A stretch of DNA of 37,904 bases from an uncultured Prevotella sp. (GTDB lineage: Bacteria > Bacteroidota > Bacteroidia > Bacteroidales > Bacteroidaceae). The notes beneath the pieces are model-generated. The model saw nothing but the letters and a program-made list of their open reading frames with translations, was not told the DNA's origin and made no database searches. Below, in pieces: positions 27,092 through 37,156 of the stretch. Position 1 is the stretch's first letter. Each line of letters opens with the position of its first letter. Location: assembly GCA_946614435.1 (NCBI GenBank), contig CAMOGW010000018.1, forward strand, positions 1 through 37,904, read 5' to 3'. Made by a program: the position numbers and the translations under genes.

Positions 27092-28744
27092 TTAGTGTCG
27101 TTTAATGGAAAAGAATCCCATGCGGTGAGTGACGCCCTTCTTGCCAAGCGTGCGCCATTGGTAGATGCCTTCGTCAAGTTTGGAAACATTTATTTTTTTT
27201 CTGTAGGCACAGGCTGATACCGTCTGGCCTGACAATGTTTCAATAACGATGTAGTCGGCATTGAGCGTGCTCGGTTTTGATGGAATCGTCAGGTATTGAT
27301 CGACTATGGGAACCGCTGTTGAAGATGCTTTGGTGAGCTCCTCCGTTTTACGCAAGTGTATTTGTGCAGGCCGGCTTTCGTTTCCGAATCGGTCTTGTGC
27401 TGTAACTGCGTAATTCATAGGATGTTTTAAGTCAATCATTAAATCATTCCTCATAAGTCTTGTGGCTATGAGATTTTCAGCTTTTGTGACATCAACCGGG
27501 AATCGTTCGGAAGCATAGACGTTATAGACTAAGCGGTTCTGTGGATCTATCGGGGTGTCTGTCCAAGACAGAACTCCCTCCTTGCTTATTTCGTTGATGA
27601 CAGGTTGGTCAGGACGCTTCTTTGAGAGCCATGTCATGGGCGGTATGAGCGCAGGGAGATGATTGAAATCTTTTGTCCAGTCGTAAATACCTTTTATGTT
27701 ATCCAGCAGGAACTTCACGCGAAAGAAGCAGTGCCCCATTCCCAGGTCGCGACTGACGTTCATCTGGCGCGTGACTACGTCGCTTGTCCATGCTCCATGA
27801 TGCGGATCCAGAAAGTAAATGGCAAGGCCGGGAACAATGATTCGGCCATAGGAATGTTCTTGCCAGTCGATGGCGAATGGGTAGAAATGATTATCCCTGA
27901 AATACAGCATCGGGAAGAGCGCATCCATGATTCCCTCGTTCAGCCATTGTTGTGCATCTTGGCAGACTGTAGTCCTGGCATTCCATCCATTTGAGTTATA
28001 GCGTGTCAGATCGTCATGTTTGCCAATAGGGGAGCAGCTAAACATGACCCACGGTTTGCTGCTTTTGATTCCTTTGTGAATCGTTCTTACGATACGGGTG
28101 ATGTTTGCCCTTCCTTGCGACTTCGATACTTTGAGCTTCCAAGTCTCGGGATAACGGATGTAGTCTAAATGTATGCCGTCAACATCATAGTTGTCAACGA
28201 TCTCTTTGCAGATGTTTGTCAGATAATCAGCTGTCTTAGGCGACTCTGGACTCATGTAACCGTCTTCACCAATACGTTTCACCATGTTGGCGTGCTTTTT
28301 CCTTAATTGAGTGCACCCCAGTTTGTTCCACTTCCCTATGGGGAGAGTGACAACCCATGCATGCAGTTGCAGTCCGCGCTTGTGACACGCTTCGATGGCA
28401 AATGCCAGCGGGTCATAATTAGGAGCTTTGCCAGCTTTTCCTGTAATGCAGTCGTCCCAAGGTTCATACAAAGAAGGATAGATGACCGTACCTCTCACGC
28501 GCGTCTGTAGAAATATGGTGTTAATACCAGCATCCTTCAGTCGGTCGAGCATGTTGCACAATTCTGCCTTCTGCGTCTCGGCATCATGGGTGCGTGGCCA
28601 GTCTATTCCGCCTATGGTTGTCAGCCAAACGGCTCTGATTTCGTACTTGGGCGACTCTCCTTGCAGCATTGTCTGGGCAGTAGTGCTGGCGGCAATACAG
28701 AGCAGAAATAGGGAGAGCAGCCAATTTGTCGTATTTTTATTCAT
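27092..28744 (-). CDS. GH10-like glycosyl hydrolase (GHL10 family)
   Basis: A 550-residue exported protein. A signal peptide (1-23) is followed by a TIM-barrel domain beginning EIRAVWLTTIGGIDWPRT, with GINTIFLQTRVRGTVIYPS, KRGLQLHAWVV and DVDGIHLDYIRYPE, all typical of GHL10 (PF02638). A fibronectin-like or beta-sandwich C-terminal region follows from about 400. Known relatives act on peptidoglycan or polysaccharide, but the substrate here is not shown. A TAATTTTG promoter element lies 17 bases before the ATG, divergent from the CstA gene. Confidence 0.9.
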   Translation of the reverse strand: MNKNTTNWLLSLFLLCIAASTTAQTMLQGESPKYEIRAVWLTTIGGIDWPRTHDAETQKAELCNMLDRLKDAGINTIFLQTRVRGTVIYPSLYEPWDDCITGKAGKAPNYDPLAFAIEACHKRGLQLHAWVVTLPIGKWNKLGCTQLRKKHANMVKRIGEDGYMSPESPKTADYLTNICKEIVDNYDVDGIHLDYIRYPETWKLKVSKSQGRANITRIVRTIHKGIKSSKPWVMFSCSPIGKHDDLTRYNSNGWNARTTVCQDAQQWLNEGIMDALFPMLYFRDNHFYPFAIDWQEHSYGRIIVPGLAIYFLDPHHGAWTSDVVTRQMNVSRDLGMGHCFFRVKFLLDNIKGIYDWTKDFNHLPALIPPMTWLSKKRPDQPVINEISKEGVLSWTDTPIDPQNRLVYNVYASERFPVDVTKAENLIATRLMRNDLMIDLKHPMNYAVTAQDRFGNESRPAQIHLRKTEELTKASSTAVPIVDQYLTIPSKPSTLNADYIVIETLSGQTVSACAYRKKINVSKLDEGIYQWRTLGKKGVTHRMGFFSIKRH

Positions 28745-28760
28745 AAATGTGATTTGTCTG

Positions 28761-28768
28761 CAAAATTA
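28761..28768 (-). promoter_or_regulatory. Promoter -7 element of the GH10-like gene
   Basis: TAATTTTG on the minus strand. A partial -33 box (ATTG, 28789-28792) lies 20 bases further. The leader is about 12 bases. Confidence 0.55.
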
Positions 28769-28832
28769 CTTAATTTATAATGAAAATACAATAAATTTCA
28801 ATCTCTTGTATTCATTTTTCAATATATTTAAT

Positions 28833-28840
28833 TACTTTTG
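28833..28840 (+). promoter_or_regulatory. Promoter -7 element of the cstA-nadC-C69 operon
   Basis: TACTTTTG, a full match, 40 bases before the ATG at 28880. No good TTTG at -33. Confidence 0.6.
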
Positions 28841-28879
28841 CATGACAAAAAGTCATTTAATAACAAATAAAAAATTGAT

Positions 28880-30346
28880 ATGATTACATTTACTGTAAGT
28901 CTTATTGCTTTGATTTTTGGATATTTCTTGTATGGGCGTTTTGTCGATCGTGTCTTTGGACCTGATGACAGACAAACGCCTGCAGTAACAAAAGCTGACG
29001 GAATCGATTTCATCGCATTGCCTTCTTGGAAGGTGTTTATGATTCAATTCTTGAACATCGCTGGTACAGGGCCGATCTTTGGAGCCATTATGGGAGCCAA
29101 GTTCGGTCCTGTTGCTTATCTATGGATCGTGTTCGGCTGCATCTTTGCAGGTGCTGTTCACGATTATCTGGTGGGCATGCTCTCTATGCGTAATGGTGGA
29201 GCCAGTTGCCCTGAGCTTGTGGGTAAGTATCTTGGCGAGGGAGCTCGCAAGGTGATGCTCGTGTTCTCAGTGATTCTGTTGCTGATGGTTGGCACGGTGT
29301 TCGTATTCAGTCCTGCCACCATTTTGGAGACCTATGGAGGAACAGCTCTGATGTGGGTCATTATCATCTTCTTCTACTACATTTTGGCCACAATGTTGCC
29401 TATCGATAAGGTCATTGCCCGTTTCTATCCTATATTTGCCTTCTCGTTGCTGTTTATGGCTGCAGGACTGATGGTGATGCTTTATATAAAATGGCCTCAG
29501 TTGCCCGAGCTATGGGATCATTTAGAGAACATGGGTATGCAAGCCGACAGCTCGTTCACCGATCAGGTGTTCCCCTGCCTGTTCATTACCATTGCCTGTG
29601 GTGCCCTGAGCGGCTTCCATGCTACGCAGAGCCCCCTGATGGCTCGCTGCTTGAAGAGTGAGAAGATGGGACGCCCCGTTTTCTACGGTTCTATGATTAC
29701 TGAAGGTGTCGTGGCGCTGGTCTGGGCTACCGTCTCCATGTATTTCTTCTATGGCGAACCGTCTCCCGGCTATGCACTCATTGAGGCTGAAGGCAACAAC
29801 GGATTCTTGACGAAAGAGCCCGCTCTCGTCACCATCATGTGCAACGAATGGTTAGGCGTTGTCGGCGGCATTTTGGCTGTGCTTGGCGTAGTGGCTGCTC
29901 CCATCACCAGCGGTGATACAGCGTTCCGTTCGGCTCGTCTGATTATTGCAGAGGCTTTTGGTATTGAGCAGAAGCCTATTGTCAAACGACTGATCGTCTG
30001 CATACCTTTGTTTCTCGCATCATTAGGACTGCTGATTTGGCAGATCAACGATGCCAATGGCTTCAGAACCATCTGGCAATACTTCGGTTGGAGCAATCAG
30101 ACTCTCTCCGTCATCATGCTTTGGGCAGCTACAATCTATCTTGTTCGTGAAAAGAAGGCTTTCATCATTACGCTGATTCCCGCACTTTTCATGACGGCAG
30201 TATGCTCAACTTACCTGTTCATCTCCAAGCAGGCATTACATCTTCCCGAACCCATCGCTTATTGTCTCGGGGCGATCTGCTTCGTCATTGCGCTTGTGTG
30301 GTTCGTTGTGTGGTATCGTAAAGAAACAAAAAGAACAATTTCCTAA
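28880..30346 (+). CDS. cstA: CstA-family peptide/pyruvate transporter
   Basis: A 488-residue inner-membrane protein with about 12 to 14 helices. It matches carbon-starvation protein A: FLNIAGTGPIFGAIMGAKFGPVAYLWIVFG at 56-85, GAVHDYLVGMLSMRNGG, and ITSGDTAFRSARLIIAEAFG. The family takes up peptides or pyruvate. The protein is shorter than E. coli CstA (about 700) but normal for the short bacterial form. It leads an operon with nadC (12 bases later) and a C69 dipeptidase. Confidence 0.93.
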   Translation: MITFTVSLIALIFGYFLYGRFVDRVFGPDDRQTPAVTKADGIDFIALPSWKVFMIQFLNIAGTGPIFGAIMGAKFGPVAYLWIVFGCIFAGAVHDYLVGMLSMRNGGASCPELVGKYLGEGARKVMLVFSVILLLMVGTVFVFSPATILETYGGTALMWVIIIFFYYILATMLPIDKVIARFYPIFAFSLLFMAAGLMVMLYIKWPQLPELWDHLENMGMQADSSFTDQVFPCLFITIACGALSGFHATQSPLMARCLKSEKMGRPVFYGSMITEGVVALVWATVSMYFFYGEPSPGYALIEAEGNNGFLTKEPALVTIMCNEWLGVVGGILAVLGVVAAPITSGDTAFRSARLIIAEAFGIEQKPIVKRLIVCIPLFLASLGLLIWQINDANGFRTIWQYFGWSNQTLSVIMLWAATIYLVREKKAFIITLIPALFMTAVCSTYLFISKQALHLPEPIAYCLGAICFVIALVWFVVWYRKETKRTIS

Positions 30347-30358
30347 ACTTTAAATATT

Positions 30359-31207
30359 ATGTTATCAGTAAATGAACTTGTTGACAGATTGATAGATTTG
30401 TCGTTTGCCGAAGATATTGGCGATGGTGATCACACCACTTTGTGTTGCATTCCTGAAGATGCTATGGGCAAGTCGCATCTCTTAATTAAGGAAGATGGAA
30501 TCTTGGCGGGCGTGGAAGTCGCTAAGGAAGTGTTCCGTCGGTTCGATCCTGAAATGAAGGTTGAGGTGCTCATGGCAGACGGGAGCCGTGTGAAAAAAGG
30601 CGATATCGCAATGATTGTGAGCGGACGTGTCCGTTCGCTGCTGCAGACGGAGCGGCTCATGCTGAACATTATGCAGCGCATGAGCGGCATTGCCACGATG
30701 ACCGACCGTTATGTGAAGCGTCTGGAAGGAACAGGAACGCGCGTGTTAGACACTCGCAAGACAACCCCCGGCATGCGCATGCTTGAGAAGCAGGCCGTGA
30801 AGATAGGCGGTGGCTGTAACCATCGTATTGGTCTGTTCGATATGATTCTGCTTAAAGACAATCATGTTGATTTCGCAGGCGGCATTGTGAATGCCATTGA
30901 CCGTTGTCACGCCTATCTGAAAGAGAAGCATCTCGACCTGAAGATTGAAATAGAAGTGCGCTCGTTCGACGAGCTTCAGCAGGTGCTTGACCACGGAGGC
31001 GTTGACCGCATCATGCTCGACAATTTCTCTGTGAGTGATACGAAAAAAGCTGTAGAGATCATTGCACATCGCTACGAGACAGAATCATCGGGTGGCATTA
31101 CGTTCGACACCATTCGCGATTATGCCGAACAGGGCGTTGATTTCATCTCGGTCGGTGCTCTGACGCATAGTGTGAAAGGTCTCGATATGAGTTTCAAAGC
31201 TTGCTGA
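30359..31207 (+). CDS. nadC: Nicotinate-nucleotide pyrophosphorylase (carboxylating)
   Basis: A 282-residue enzyme of NAD synthesis: quinolinate plus PRPP gives nicotinate mononucleotide and CO2. Seen: EDIGDGDHTT at 19-28, ERLMLNIMQRMSGIATMT, the TRKTTPGMR loop, GGGCNHRIGLFDMILLKDNH, IEIEVRSFDE and the C-terminal ISVGALTHSVKGLDMS. Length normal. Its stop (31205-31207) is 2 bases before the ATG of the dipeptidase, so the genes are tightly coupled. Confidence 0.97.
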   Translation: MLSVNELVDRLIDLSFAEDIGDGDHTTLCCIPEDAMGKSHLLIKEDGILAGVEVAKEVFRRFDPEMKVEVLMADGSRVKKGDIAMIVSGRVRSLLQTERLMLNIMQRMSGIATMTDRYVKRLEGTGTRVLDTRKTTPGMRMLEKQAVKIGGGCNHRIGLFDMILLKDNHVDFAGGIVNAIDRCHAYLKEKHLDLKIEIEVRSFDELQQVLDHGGVDRIMLDNFSVSDTKKAVEIIAHRYETESSGGITFDTIRDYAEQGVDFISVGALTHSVKGLDMSFKAC

Positions 31208-31209
31208 TA

Positions 31210-32853
31210 ATGAAAAAGATATTATTTGCATTCCTTGCTCTGTTCAGCTTTTCAACAAGCGATGCCTGCACAAACTTTATTGTGGGGAAGAAAGCCTCAA
31301 AGGACGGTTCGGTGATTTGCACTTACAATGCCGATGACTATGGCATGTTCATGGGGCTCTGCCATTATCCTGCTGCCAAGCATGCGAAGGGAGAGAAGCG
31401 GAAAATCTATGACTGGGACACCAATGTGTATCATGGCGAGATATCAGAAGCCGAAGCGACCTATAACGTGATAGGCAATATCAATGAATGGCAGGTCACG
31501 ATAGGGGAGACCACCTTTGGCGGTCGTGAAGAGATGGTCGATACTACGGGCATCATCGACTACGGCTCGCTCATCTACATAGCCTTGCAGCGTTCGAAGA
31601 CGGCACGTGAAGCTATCTCCGTGATGACCTCTCTGGTTGAAGAATATGGTTATAACTCTGAGGGCGAATCGTTCACTATATGCGACCCCAATGAAGCTTG
31701 GATTATGGAGATGATGGGATGTGGCAGTGACCGCAAGTTGTCGAAGGAGCGCACCGTCTGGGTGGCAGTCCGCATTCCTGATGAGGCCATCAGCGGCCAT
31801 GCCAATCAGAGCCGAATCAGTCGTTTCAACATGAAGGATAAGCAGAACGTGATTTTTTCATCCAATGTGGTGAAATATGCCCGGAAAATGAAATGGTTCG
31901 ACGGCAAAGACAAAGACTTCTCGTTCTGCAATACATACGCCTTCCCTGATTTCTCAGGCCGGCGCATCTGCGATGCCCGCGTGTGGAGCTTCTTCAATCG
32001 TTTTGCCGACGGAATGGATCGGTACATACCTTGGGCAGAAGGCCGCCAGAAAGATGCTGAGCCGATGCCGCTTTGGGTGATTCCTAACAAGAAACTGTCT
32101 GTGGCCGATGTTGAAATGGCGATGCGCGACCATTATGAAGACACTCCTTTTGCGCTGGACGGTGATATAGGCGGAGGAATATGGGAGATGCCCTATCGTC
32201 CTACACCTCTTTATTATCAGGTGGATGGCAAGAAGTATTTTAACGAGCGTCCTACTTCTACACAGCAGTCGGCTTTCTCCTACGTCGCGCAGATGCGGTC
32301 ATGGTTGCCGCGAGAGGTGGGCGGTATTCTGTGGTTTGGCAACGACGACGGCAACATGGTTCCTTACACCCCTGTTTATTGTTGCGCTACAGAAGTCCCC
32401 CGTCCGTATAACACGCCGAAGGCCGATGCCCTTCACTTCTCTATGGAGAATGCCTATTGGGTTCAGAATTGGGTGAGCAATATGGTCTATCCGCGCTATT
32501 CTCTCTTATTCCCTACATTGCAGGAGAAACGCGATTCGCTCGATTCGTCTTATTTTAAGGCTCAGAAAGATGTGGAGGACCGTGCTTTGCAGTTGAGTGG
32601 AGAAGCGCGCGTGAAGTTCTTAACGGCTTATACGGCAGATAAGGCAGACGAGATGCTGGGTGTCTGGAAGGAACTGGCCACTCACCTGATCGTGAAGTAC
32701 AACGACATGATTGTGAAGCCTGAGCAGGATGGTCAGTTTACGCGCACGCCCGAAGGACTCGGCTCGCGTGTCGTCCGTCCCGGATATCCCAAGAAGTTTG
32801 CACGCGAACTTATCAAGCAGACGGGTTCCAGATTTGAAGTGCCTGCTGAGTAA
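31210..32853 (+). CDS. Exported C69-family dipeptidase
   Basis: A 547-residue N-terminal-nucleophile peptidase. The signal peptide (1-19, SDA before C) places C20 at the mature N terminus as CTNFIVGKKAS, as required for the self-processed nucleophile of C69 (PepD-like) enzymes. Further family segments are SFTICDPNEAWIMEMMG and ANQSRISRF. It should hydrolyse dipeptides in the envelope; an upstream CstA-type transporter in the same operon fits peptide use. The start is the ATG at 31210 (MKK), not 31201 inside nadC. A strong terminator follows. Confidence 0.94.
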   Translation: MKKILFAFLALFSFSTSDACTNFIVGKKASKDGSVICTYNADDYGMFMGLCHYPAAKHAKGEKRKIYDWDTNVYHGEISEAEATYNVIGNINEWQVTIGETTFGGREEMVDTTGIIDYGSLIYIALQRSKTAREAISVMTSLVEEYGYNSEGESFTICDPNEAWIMEMMGCGSDRKLSKERTVWVAVRIPDEAISGHANQSRISRFNMKDKQNVIFSSNVVKYARKMKWFDGKDKDFSFCNTYAFPDFSGRRICDARVWSFFNRFADGMDRYIPWAEGRQKDAEPMPLWVIPNKKLSVADVEMAMRDHYEDTPFALDGDIGGGIWEMPYRPTPLYYQVDGKKYFNERPTSTQQSAFSYVAQMRSWLPREVGGILWFGNDDGNMVPYTPVYCCATEVPRPYNTPKADALHFSMENAYWVQNWVSNMVYPRYSLLFPTLQEKRDSLDSSYFKAQKDVEDRALQLSGEARVKFLTAYTADKADEMLGVWKELATHLIVKYNDMIVKPEQDGQFTRTPEGLGSRVVRPGYPKKFARELIKQTGSRFEVPAE

Positions 32854-32881
32854 GTGATTGTCCGTATCTTAATATAATTAA

Positions 32882-32914
32882 CCCCTCCTGAATCCAGGAG
32901 GGGATTTTTTTTTT
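32882..32914 (+). terminator. Rho-independent terminator of the cstA-nadC-C69 operon
   Basis: A perfect 9-bp GC-rich stem CCCCTCCTG/CAGGAGGGG (32882-32890, 32895-32903), a 4-base loop, then A and ten T. It lies 28 bases after the dipeptidase stop and just before the convergent gpsA stop. Confidence 0.95.
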
Positions 32915-32925
32915 GTGTCTAATTC

Positions 32926-33942
32926 TTATCTGAATGAATCAGTCAGCAGTTTGATTTCTACCTGCGGACTGATTCGTTCATACAGGATGTTATAGACGGC
33001 ATCCAAGATGGGCATGTTCACGTGATGGTGACGATTGATCTCCTTCATGCACTTCGTGCCAAAGTAGCCCTCGGCTATCATTTCCATTTCCATTTGAGCC
33101 GACTTCACAGAATAGCCTTTGCCTATCATCGTGCCGAAGACACGGTTGCGCGAGAAGTTGCTATATCCTGTTACGAGCAAGTCGCCCAAATAGACTGAGT
33201 CATAGACGTTATACACCTGCTGCCGTTCGTCTGTGACAGGAGGACGGACGGCATTCATGAAGCGGTCCATCTCCTGCACGGCGTTTGACATGAGAACAGC
33301 TTGGAAATTGTCGCCAAACTTCAGTCCCGAGCAAATGCCGGCTGCGATGGCATAGACATTTTTCAGTACCGATGAATACTCAATGCCGATCACATCGGTA
33401 GAAGTCTTCGTCTTGATGAAATTGCTGGTCAGGACGTCGGCAAAAGCTTGCGCCTTTTCGCTGTCGGCACAGGCCACGGTCAGGTAGCTGAGTCTCTCAA
33501 GTGCCACTTCCTCAGCATGCGATGGGCCTCCGAGGCAAGCCAGGTTATCGTATGGTACGTCGAACACCTGATGGAAGTATTCCGAGCAGATGAGGTTCTC
33601 GTCGGGTACGATTCCCTTGATGGCGGTGATGATGAACTTGTCCTTCAGGCGTGTCTTCAGCCTTCGCAGATGGTTCTTCAGATAGGGTGAGGGAACCACG
33701 AACACCAGTGTGTCATACAACTGGACGATTTGGTTGAGGTCGCTGCTGAAGTGAATCTCGTCTGTATTGAAATGTACACTGCTCAGGTAAGTGGGGTTAT
33801 GTCCCAGACGACAGAAGTCTGAAATCTGGTCGTCGCGCCGCATATACCAACCTATATGATGCGTGTGTTGCACCACAATCTTAGCAATAGCTGTAGCCCA
33901 CGAGCCTCCGCCAATGATTGCTATCTTACCGCAATTATACAT
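32926..33942 (-). CDS. gpsA: Glycerol-3-phosphate dehydrogenase [NAD(P)+]
   Basis: A 338-residue enzyme making sn-glycerol 3-phosphate from dihydroxyacetone phosphate for phospholipid synthesis. The NAD(P)-binding loop GGGSWATA is at 10-17; the active-site region is EYSSVLKNVYAIAAG with the conserved lysine; LACLGGPSHAEEV is also typical. The frame extends upstream to 33975, but MYNCGKIAIIGGG at 33942 matches the family start. It follows lysS by 39 bases and is probably in its operon. Confidence 0.95.
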   Translation of the reverse strand: MYNCGKIAIIGGGSWATAIAKIVVQHTHHIGWYMRRDDQISDFCRLGHNPTYLSSVHFNTDEIHFSSDLNQIVQLYDTLVFVVPSPYLKNHLRRLKTRLKDKFIITAIKGIVPDENLICSEYFHQVFDVPYDNLACLGGPSHAEEVALERLSYLTVACADSEKAQAFADVLTSNFIKTKTSTDVIGIEYSSVLKNVYAIAAGICSGLKFGDNFQAVLMSNAVQEMDRFMNAVRPPVTDERQQVYNVYDSVYLGDLLVTGYSNFSRNRVFGTMIGKGYSVKSAQMEMEMIAEGYFGTKCMKEINRHHHVNMPILDAVYNILYERISPQVEIKLLTDSFR

Positions 33943-33981
33943 CTCTGTCCTGTCCTTGCTTAGAGAATAGTACAATGTTTT

Positions 33982-35715
33982 TTATTGTTGATTGCTTCTG
34001 TCAATCCAGCCTTGAACCTCATCGACCGAAGGCTTCTGCAACTCGAGCTTGAATTTCTTGACGATGTCTCCAATCTTCTGTTGCAATCCTTGGGCTTTTT
34101 CGTCCTTGATGTCCTGAATGAGGTGGAATCCGGCCTTGCGCAGCACATACACCCAGTCTTCGGCCACACCGATGGCACCCCATTCCTGGATGGTGCTCTG
34201 AGGAGCCTTCTTCTCGGGCTTCATCTGGGGGAAGAACAGCACTTCCTGAATGAAGGTCTTGCCCGTCATGAGCATCACTAAGCGGTCGATACCGATGCCG
34301 ATTCCGCTGGTGGGGGGCATGCCGTATTGCAGTGCGCGCAGGAAGTCCTGATCAATGATCATGGCTTCGTCGTCGCCTTTGTCGGCCAGTCGCATCTGCT
34401 CCTTGAAGCGCTCCTCCTGGTCGATGGGGTCGTTCAGCTCCGAGTAGGCATTAGCCAGTTCCTTTCCGTTCACCATCAGCTCGAAACGCTCTGTGAGGCC
34501 AGGCTTTGAACGGTGCATCTTAGTCAGAGGCGACATCTCGACCGGGTAGTCGGTGATGAAGGTGGGCTGAATGAACGTGCCTTCGCAGAATTCTCCGAAG
34601 AGTTCGTCGATCAGCTTGCCCTTACCCATTGTCTCATCTACTTCCATGCCTTTCTCCTTGCAGAAGGCGCGAATTTCTTCTTCGCTCTTTCCGGCACAGT
34701 CGAAGCCCGTCTTCTCCTTGATGGCATCGAGGATGGGCAGACGGCGATAAGGCGCTTTGAAGCTGATGATCTGGCCGTCGATTTCGCGTTCGGGCTTGCC
34801 GTTGACAGCTGTACAGATGGTCTCCAGCAGCTTCTCTGTGAACGACATCATCCAGTTGTAGTCCTTGTACTGAACGTAGAGCTCCATGCAGGTGAATTCA
34901 GGATTATGATTGCGGTCCATGCCTTCGTTGCGGAAGTTCTTGCCTATTTCATACACGCCTTCAAAGCCGCCTACGATCAGTCGCTTCAGATAGAGCTCAG
35001 TGGCAATACGCATATACATGTCTTGGTTGAGCGCATTGAAGTGGGTCATGAACGGACGTGCCGATGCACCGCCGGCAATCATCTGCAGGGTAGGGGTCTC
35101 CACCTCGGTGTAGCCTGCCTCGTCGAGAACCCGGCGCATGGTGCGCAACACGGTGGCACGCTGCAGGAAAGTGTCCTTCACGCCATCGTTCACCACGAGG
35201 TCAACGTAGCGCTGACGATAGCGCAGTTCGGGATCGTCGAACTTGTCGTAGGCCACGCCGTCCTTATACTTCACGATGGGCAGGGGCTTCAGGCTTTTCG
35301 ACAGCAGTTTCAGCTCCTTCGCATGAACCGAGATTTCGCCAGTCTGCGTGCGGAACACGAATCCTTTCACACCGATGAAATCGCCAATGTCCATGAGCTT
35401 TTTGAACACAGTGTTGTAGAGCTCCTTGTCTTCATCAGGGCAGATGTCGTCACGGGTGATATAGACCTGAATGCGGCCTTTCGAATCCTGCAGCTCCACG
35501 AATGAGGCTTTGCCCATGACGCGACGGCTCATCATTCGTCCGGCTATGCATACCTCGCGTGGTTCAGCTTCGTCGCTGAAGCTGTCGCGTATTTCAGTCG
35601 AAAAAGCGTTTGTGGGATATTCTGCAGCAGGATAGGGATCGATTCCCATTTTGCGAAGCTCGTCGAGTGACTGTCGGCGAAGAATCTCTTGTTCACTTAG
35701 TTCTAAAACGTTCAT
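33982..35715 (-). CDS. lysS: Lysyl-tRNA synthetase, class II
   Basis: A 577-residue enzyme charging tRNA-Lys. An OB-fold anticodon-binding domain (about 55-170) precedes the class II core: motif 2 [20 protein letters not shown], motif 3 [15 protein letters not shown]. It is about 70 residues longer than E. coli LysS because of a C-terminal extension after [10 protein letters not shown] ([21 protein letters not shown] onward), which I recall as normal in Bacteroidetes. The antisense strand carries a 330-codon shadow frame that is not a gene. Confidence 0.97.
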   Translation of the reverse strand: MNVLELSEQEILRRQSLDELRKMGIDPYPAAEYPTNAFSTEIRDSFSDEAEPREVCIAGRMMSRRVMGKASFVELQDSKGRIQVYITRDDICPDEDKELYNTVFKKLMDIGDFIGVKGFVFRTQTGEISVHAKELKLLSKSLKPLPIVKYKDGVAYDKFDDPELRYRQRYVDLVVNDGVKDTFLQRATVLRTMRRVLDEAGYTEVETPTLQMIAGGASARPFMTHFNALNQDMYMRIATELYLKRLIVGGFEGVYEIGKNFRNEGMDRNHNPEFTCMELYVQYKDYNWMMSFTEKLLETICTAVNGKPEREIDGQIISFKAPYRRLPILDAIKEKTGFDCAGKSEEEIRAFCKEKGMEVDETMGKGKLIDELFGEFCEGTFIQPTFITDYPVEMSPLTKMHRSKPGLTERFELMVNGKELANAYSELNDPIDQEERFKEQMRLADKGDDEAMIIDQDFLRALQYGMPPTSGIGIGIDRLVMLMTGKTFIQEVLFFPQMKPEKKAPQSTIQEWGAIGVAEDWVYVLRKAGFHLIQDIKDEKAQGLQQKIGDIVKKFKLELQKPSVDEVQGWIDRSNQQ

Positions 35716-35764
35716 GTCTTTTTATTGAAATGTGTTCTTGTTAATCTGTTTGCTTTTTACGTTG

Positions 35765-35795
35765 CAAAATTACAAAAAAAAAGTGATGTCTGAAA
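35765..35795 (-). promoter_or_regulatory. Promoter of lysS-gpsA
   Basis: On the minus strand TTTC (35792-35795), 19 bases, TAATTTTG (35765-35772), about 50 bases before the lysS ATG. The -33 box has one mismatch. Confidence 0.65.
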
Positions 35796-35836
35796 GAATG
35801 ATACCTTAAATAATCTATAATATGCACGAAAAGTTG

Positions 35837-35844
35837 TAACTTTG
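35837..35844 (+). promoter_or_regulatory. Promoter -7 element of the second DMT gene
   Basis: TAACTTTG, a full match, ending 10 bases before the ATG at 35854. The -33 region is not recognisable. The expected leader is about five bases. Confidence 0.6.
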
Positions 35845-35853
35845 CACGTTGTT

Positions 35854-36789
35854 ATGATGTACTTAGGCGAAATCATCTCCCTCTTTGTTGCTTTGTCATG
35901 GACGATAGCTGCCCTTTCCAGCGAGATTGGCAGCCGCCGTTTGGGCGTGTTCGTAATGAATGTATGGCGCATGGCGCTTGCCCTGCTGCTGTCGGCGCTG
36001 CTCATGTGGGCCACGCTGGGCAGTCCCTGGCCGGTATATGCAGGCCAGTCGGCATGGCTGTGGTTGCTTGCCTCGGGCGTAGTAGGCTATTTCTTTGGCG
36101 ACTGGTGCTTGTTCAACAGCTATATTATTATAGGTTCGCGCTTTGGGCAGTTGTTCATGACGCTTGCCCCCATGTTTACGGCTCTATTCGCGTGGGTGAT
36201 GCTTGGCCAGCAGTTGTCCTTCAATTCTCTGTTGGCTATGGCGGTCACCCTGTCGGGTATCATCATTTCTATTTTGGGTCACGACACCCATCATCATCTG
36301 TCTTTGAATCTTCCCGTGAAAGGCGTGTTGTATGGCATTGGAGCCGCGTTAGGTCAAGGTGTGGGCTTGGTGCTGAGCAAGATAGGTGTCGATCATTATA
36401 TTGCCGATGTACCTGCCGACGTGCTGCCTTCTGTCATCGACTATCTGCCGTTCGCCTCCAATGCCATTCGGTGCATAGCAGGACTCGTTTGCTTCTCCGG
36501 TTGGCTCTTCCTGAGCGGTCATATTGATACTTTCCTGCCAAGTATGAAGGATAGGAAAGGCTTGGCCGCAATGGTGATTGCAGTCTTCTCAGGCCCTTTC
36601 ATAGGAGTCGGCTTTTCTTTAATGGCTGTTCAGTTCACAGCAGCTGGCATTGCCAGTACCATCATGGCAACCACCCCCATTCTCATTCTGTTGCCCTCAC
36701 GCTGGCTGTTCGGTCAGCCCGTTACGTTTCGCAATGTGATTGGAGCTGTTGTCTGCCTCATAGGCGTCTCGCTATTCTTCCTTCTATAA
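35854..36789 (+). CDS. EamA/DMT-family transporter
   Basis: A 311-residue inner-membrane protein with about ten helices in two EamA halves; GVVGYFFGDWCLFNSYIIIGSRFGQLFMTLAPMFTALFAWV in the first half and STIMATTPILILLPSRWLFGQPVTFRNVIGAVVCLIGV in the second are typical. It is only distantly like the DMT protein at 2485-3405. Substrate unknown. ATG at 35854 is preferred (35857 is possible); a TTG at 35842 lies inside the promoter element. It stands alone, divergent from lysS. Confidence 0.88.
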   Translation: MMYLGEIISLFVALSWTIAALSSEIGSRRLGVFVMNVWRMALALLLSALLMWATLGSPWPVYAGQSAWLWLLASGVVGYFFGDWCLFNSYIIIGSRFGQLFMTLAPMFTALFAWVMLGQQLSFNSLLAMAVTLSGIIISILGHDTHHHLSLNLPVKGVLYGIGAALGQGVGLVLSKIGVDHYIADVPADVLPSVIDYLPFASNAIRCIAGLVCFSGWLFLSGHIDTFLPSMKDRKGLAAMVIAVFSGPFIGVGFSLMAVQFTAAGIASTIMATTPILILLPSRWLFGQPVTFRNVIGAVVCLIGVSLFFLL

Positions 36790-37017
36790 AAATAGGTCTG
36801 AATAAGACGTTTGTCTAAATAATTTTTCGATTTTCAAGACAAATAAAAAACTCGTTTTAGATGAAATTCGGGGCATTTTCCCTCATTTCGTAGTGATAGG
36901 CGATGTTCTATTTCGTGTATGGAATGTCCAAAAGCTCTGATTTTTCGCGTTTATTCACATCTATTTCTTCCATTTTTATCCATTACCGAGTCTGTTTTGC
37001 AGCTTATTTGCGGCTAT

Positions 37018-37105
37018 ATGGCATGAGATTTTAGCCAAAATCACGACGTGATATTGGCAACATCATGTTGTGATTTAGGCAGAATCGCATCGTGATATAG
37101 GCTAA
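37018..37105. repeat. 22-base tandem repeats with palindromic cores
   Basis: Three clear units with an exact 22-base period start at 37040, 37062 and 37084, each a near-palindrome ATCxxxxxxTGAT followed by ATWTTGGC/TTTAGGC/ATAGGC-like sequence. The first core, ATCACGACGTGAT, is a perfect palindrome around its middle base. A fourth, degraded unit precedes them at 37018. Confidence 0.85.
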
Positions 37106-37156
37106 ATGGCTTGACAATCTATTCGCCGAGGCTGTGTGAAATAGCCTAAATCGCTG

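Noticed and set aside
34513..35505. 330-codon open frame antisense to lysS
   Set aside because: LysS is unambiguous and the antisense frame is His/Glu/Leu-rich shadow sequence with no motif or promoter.
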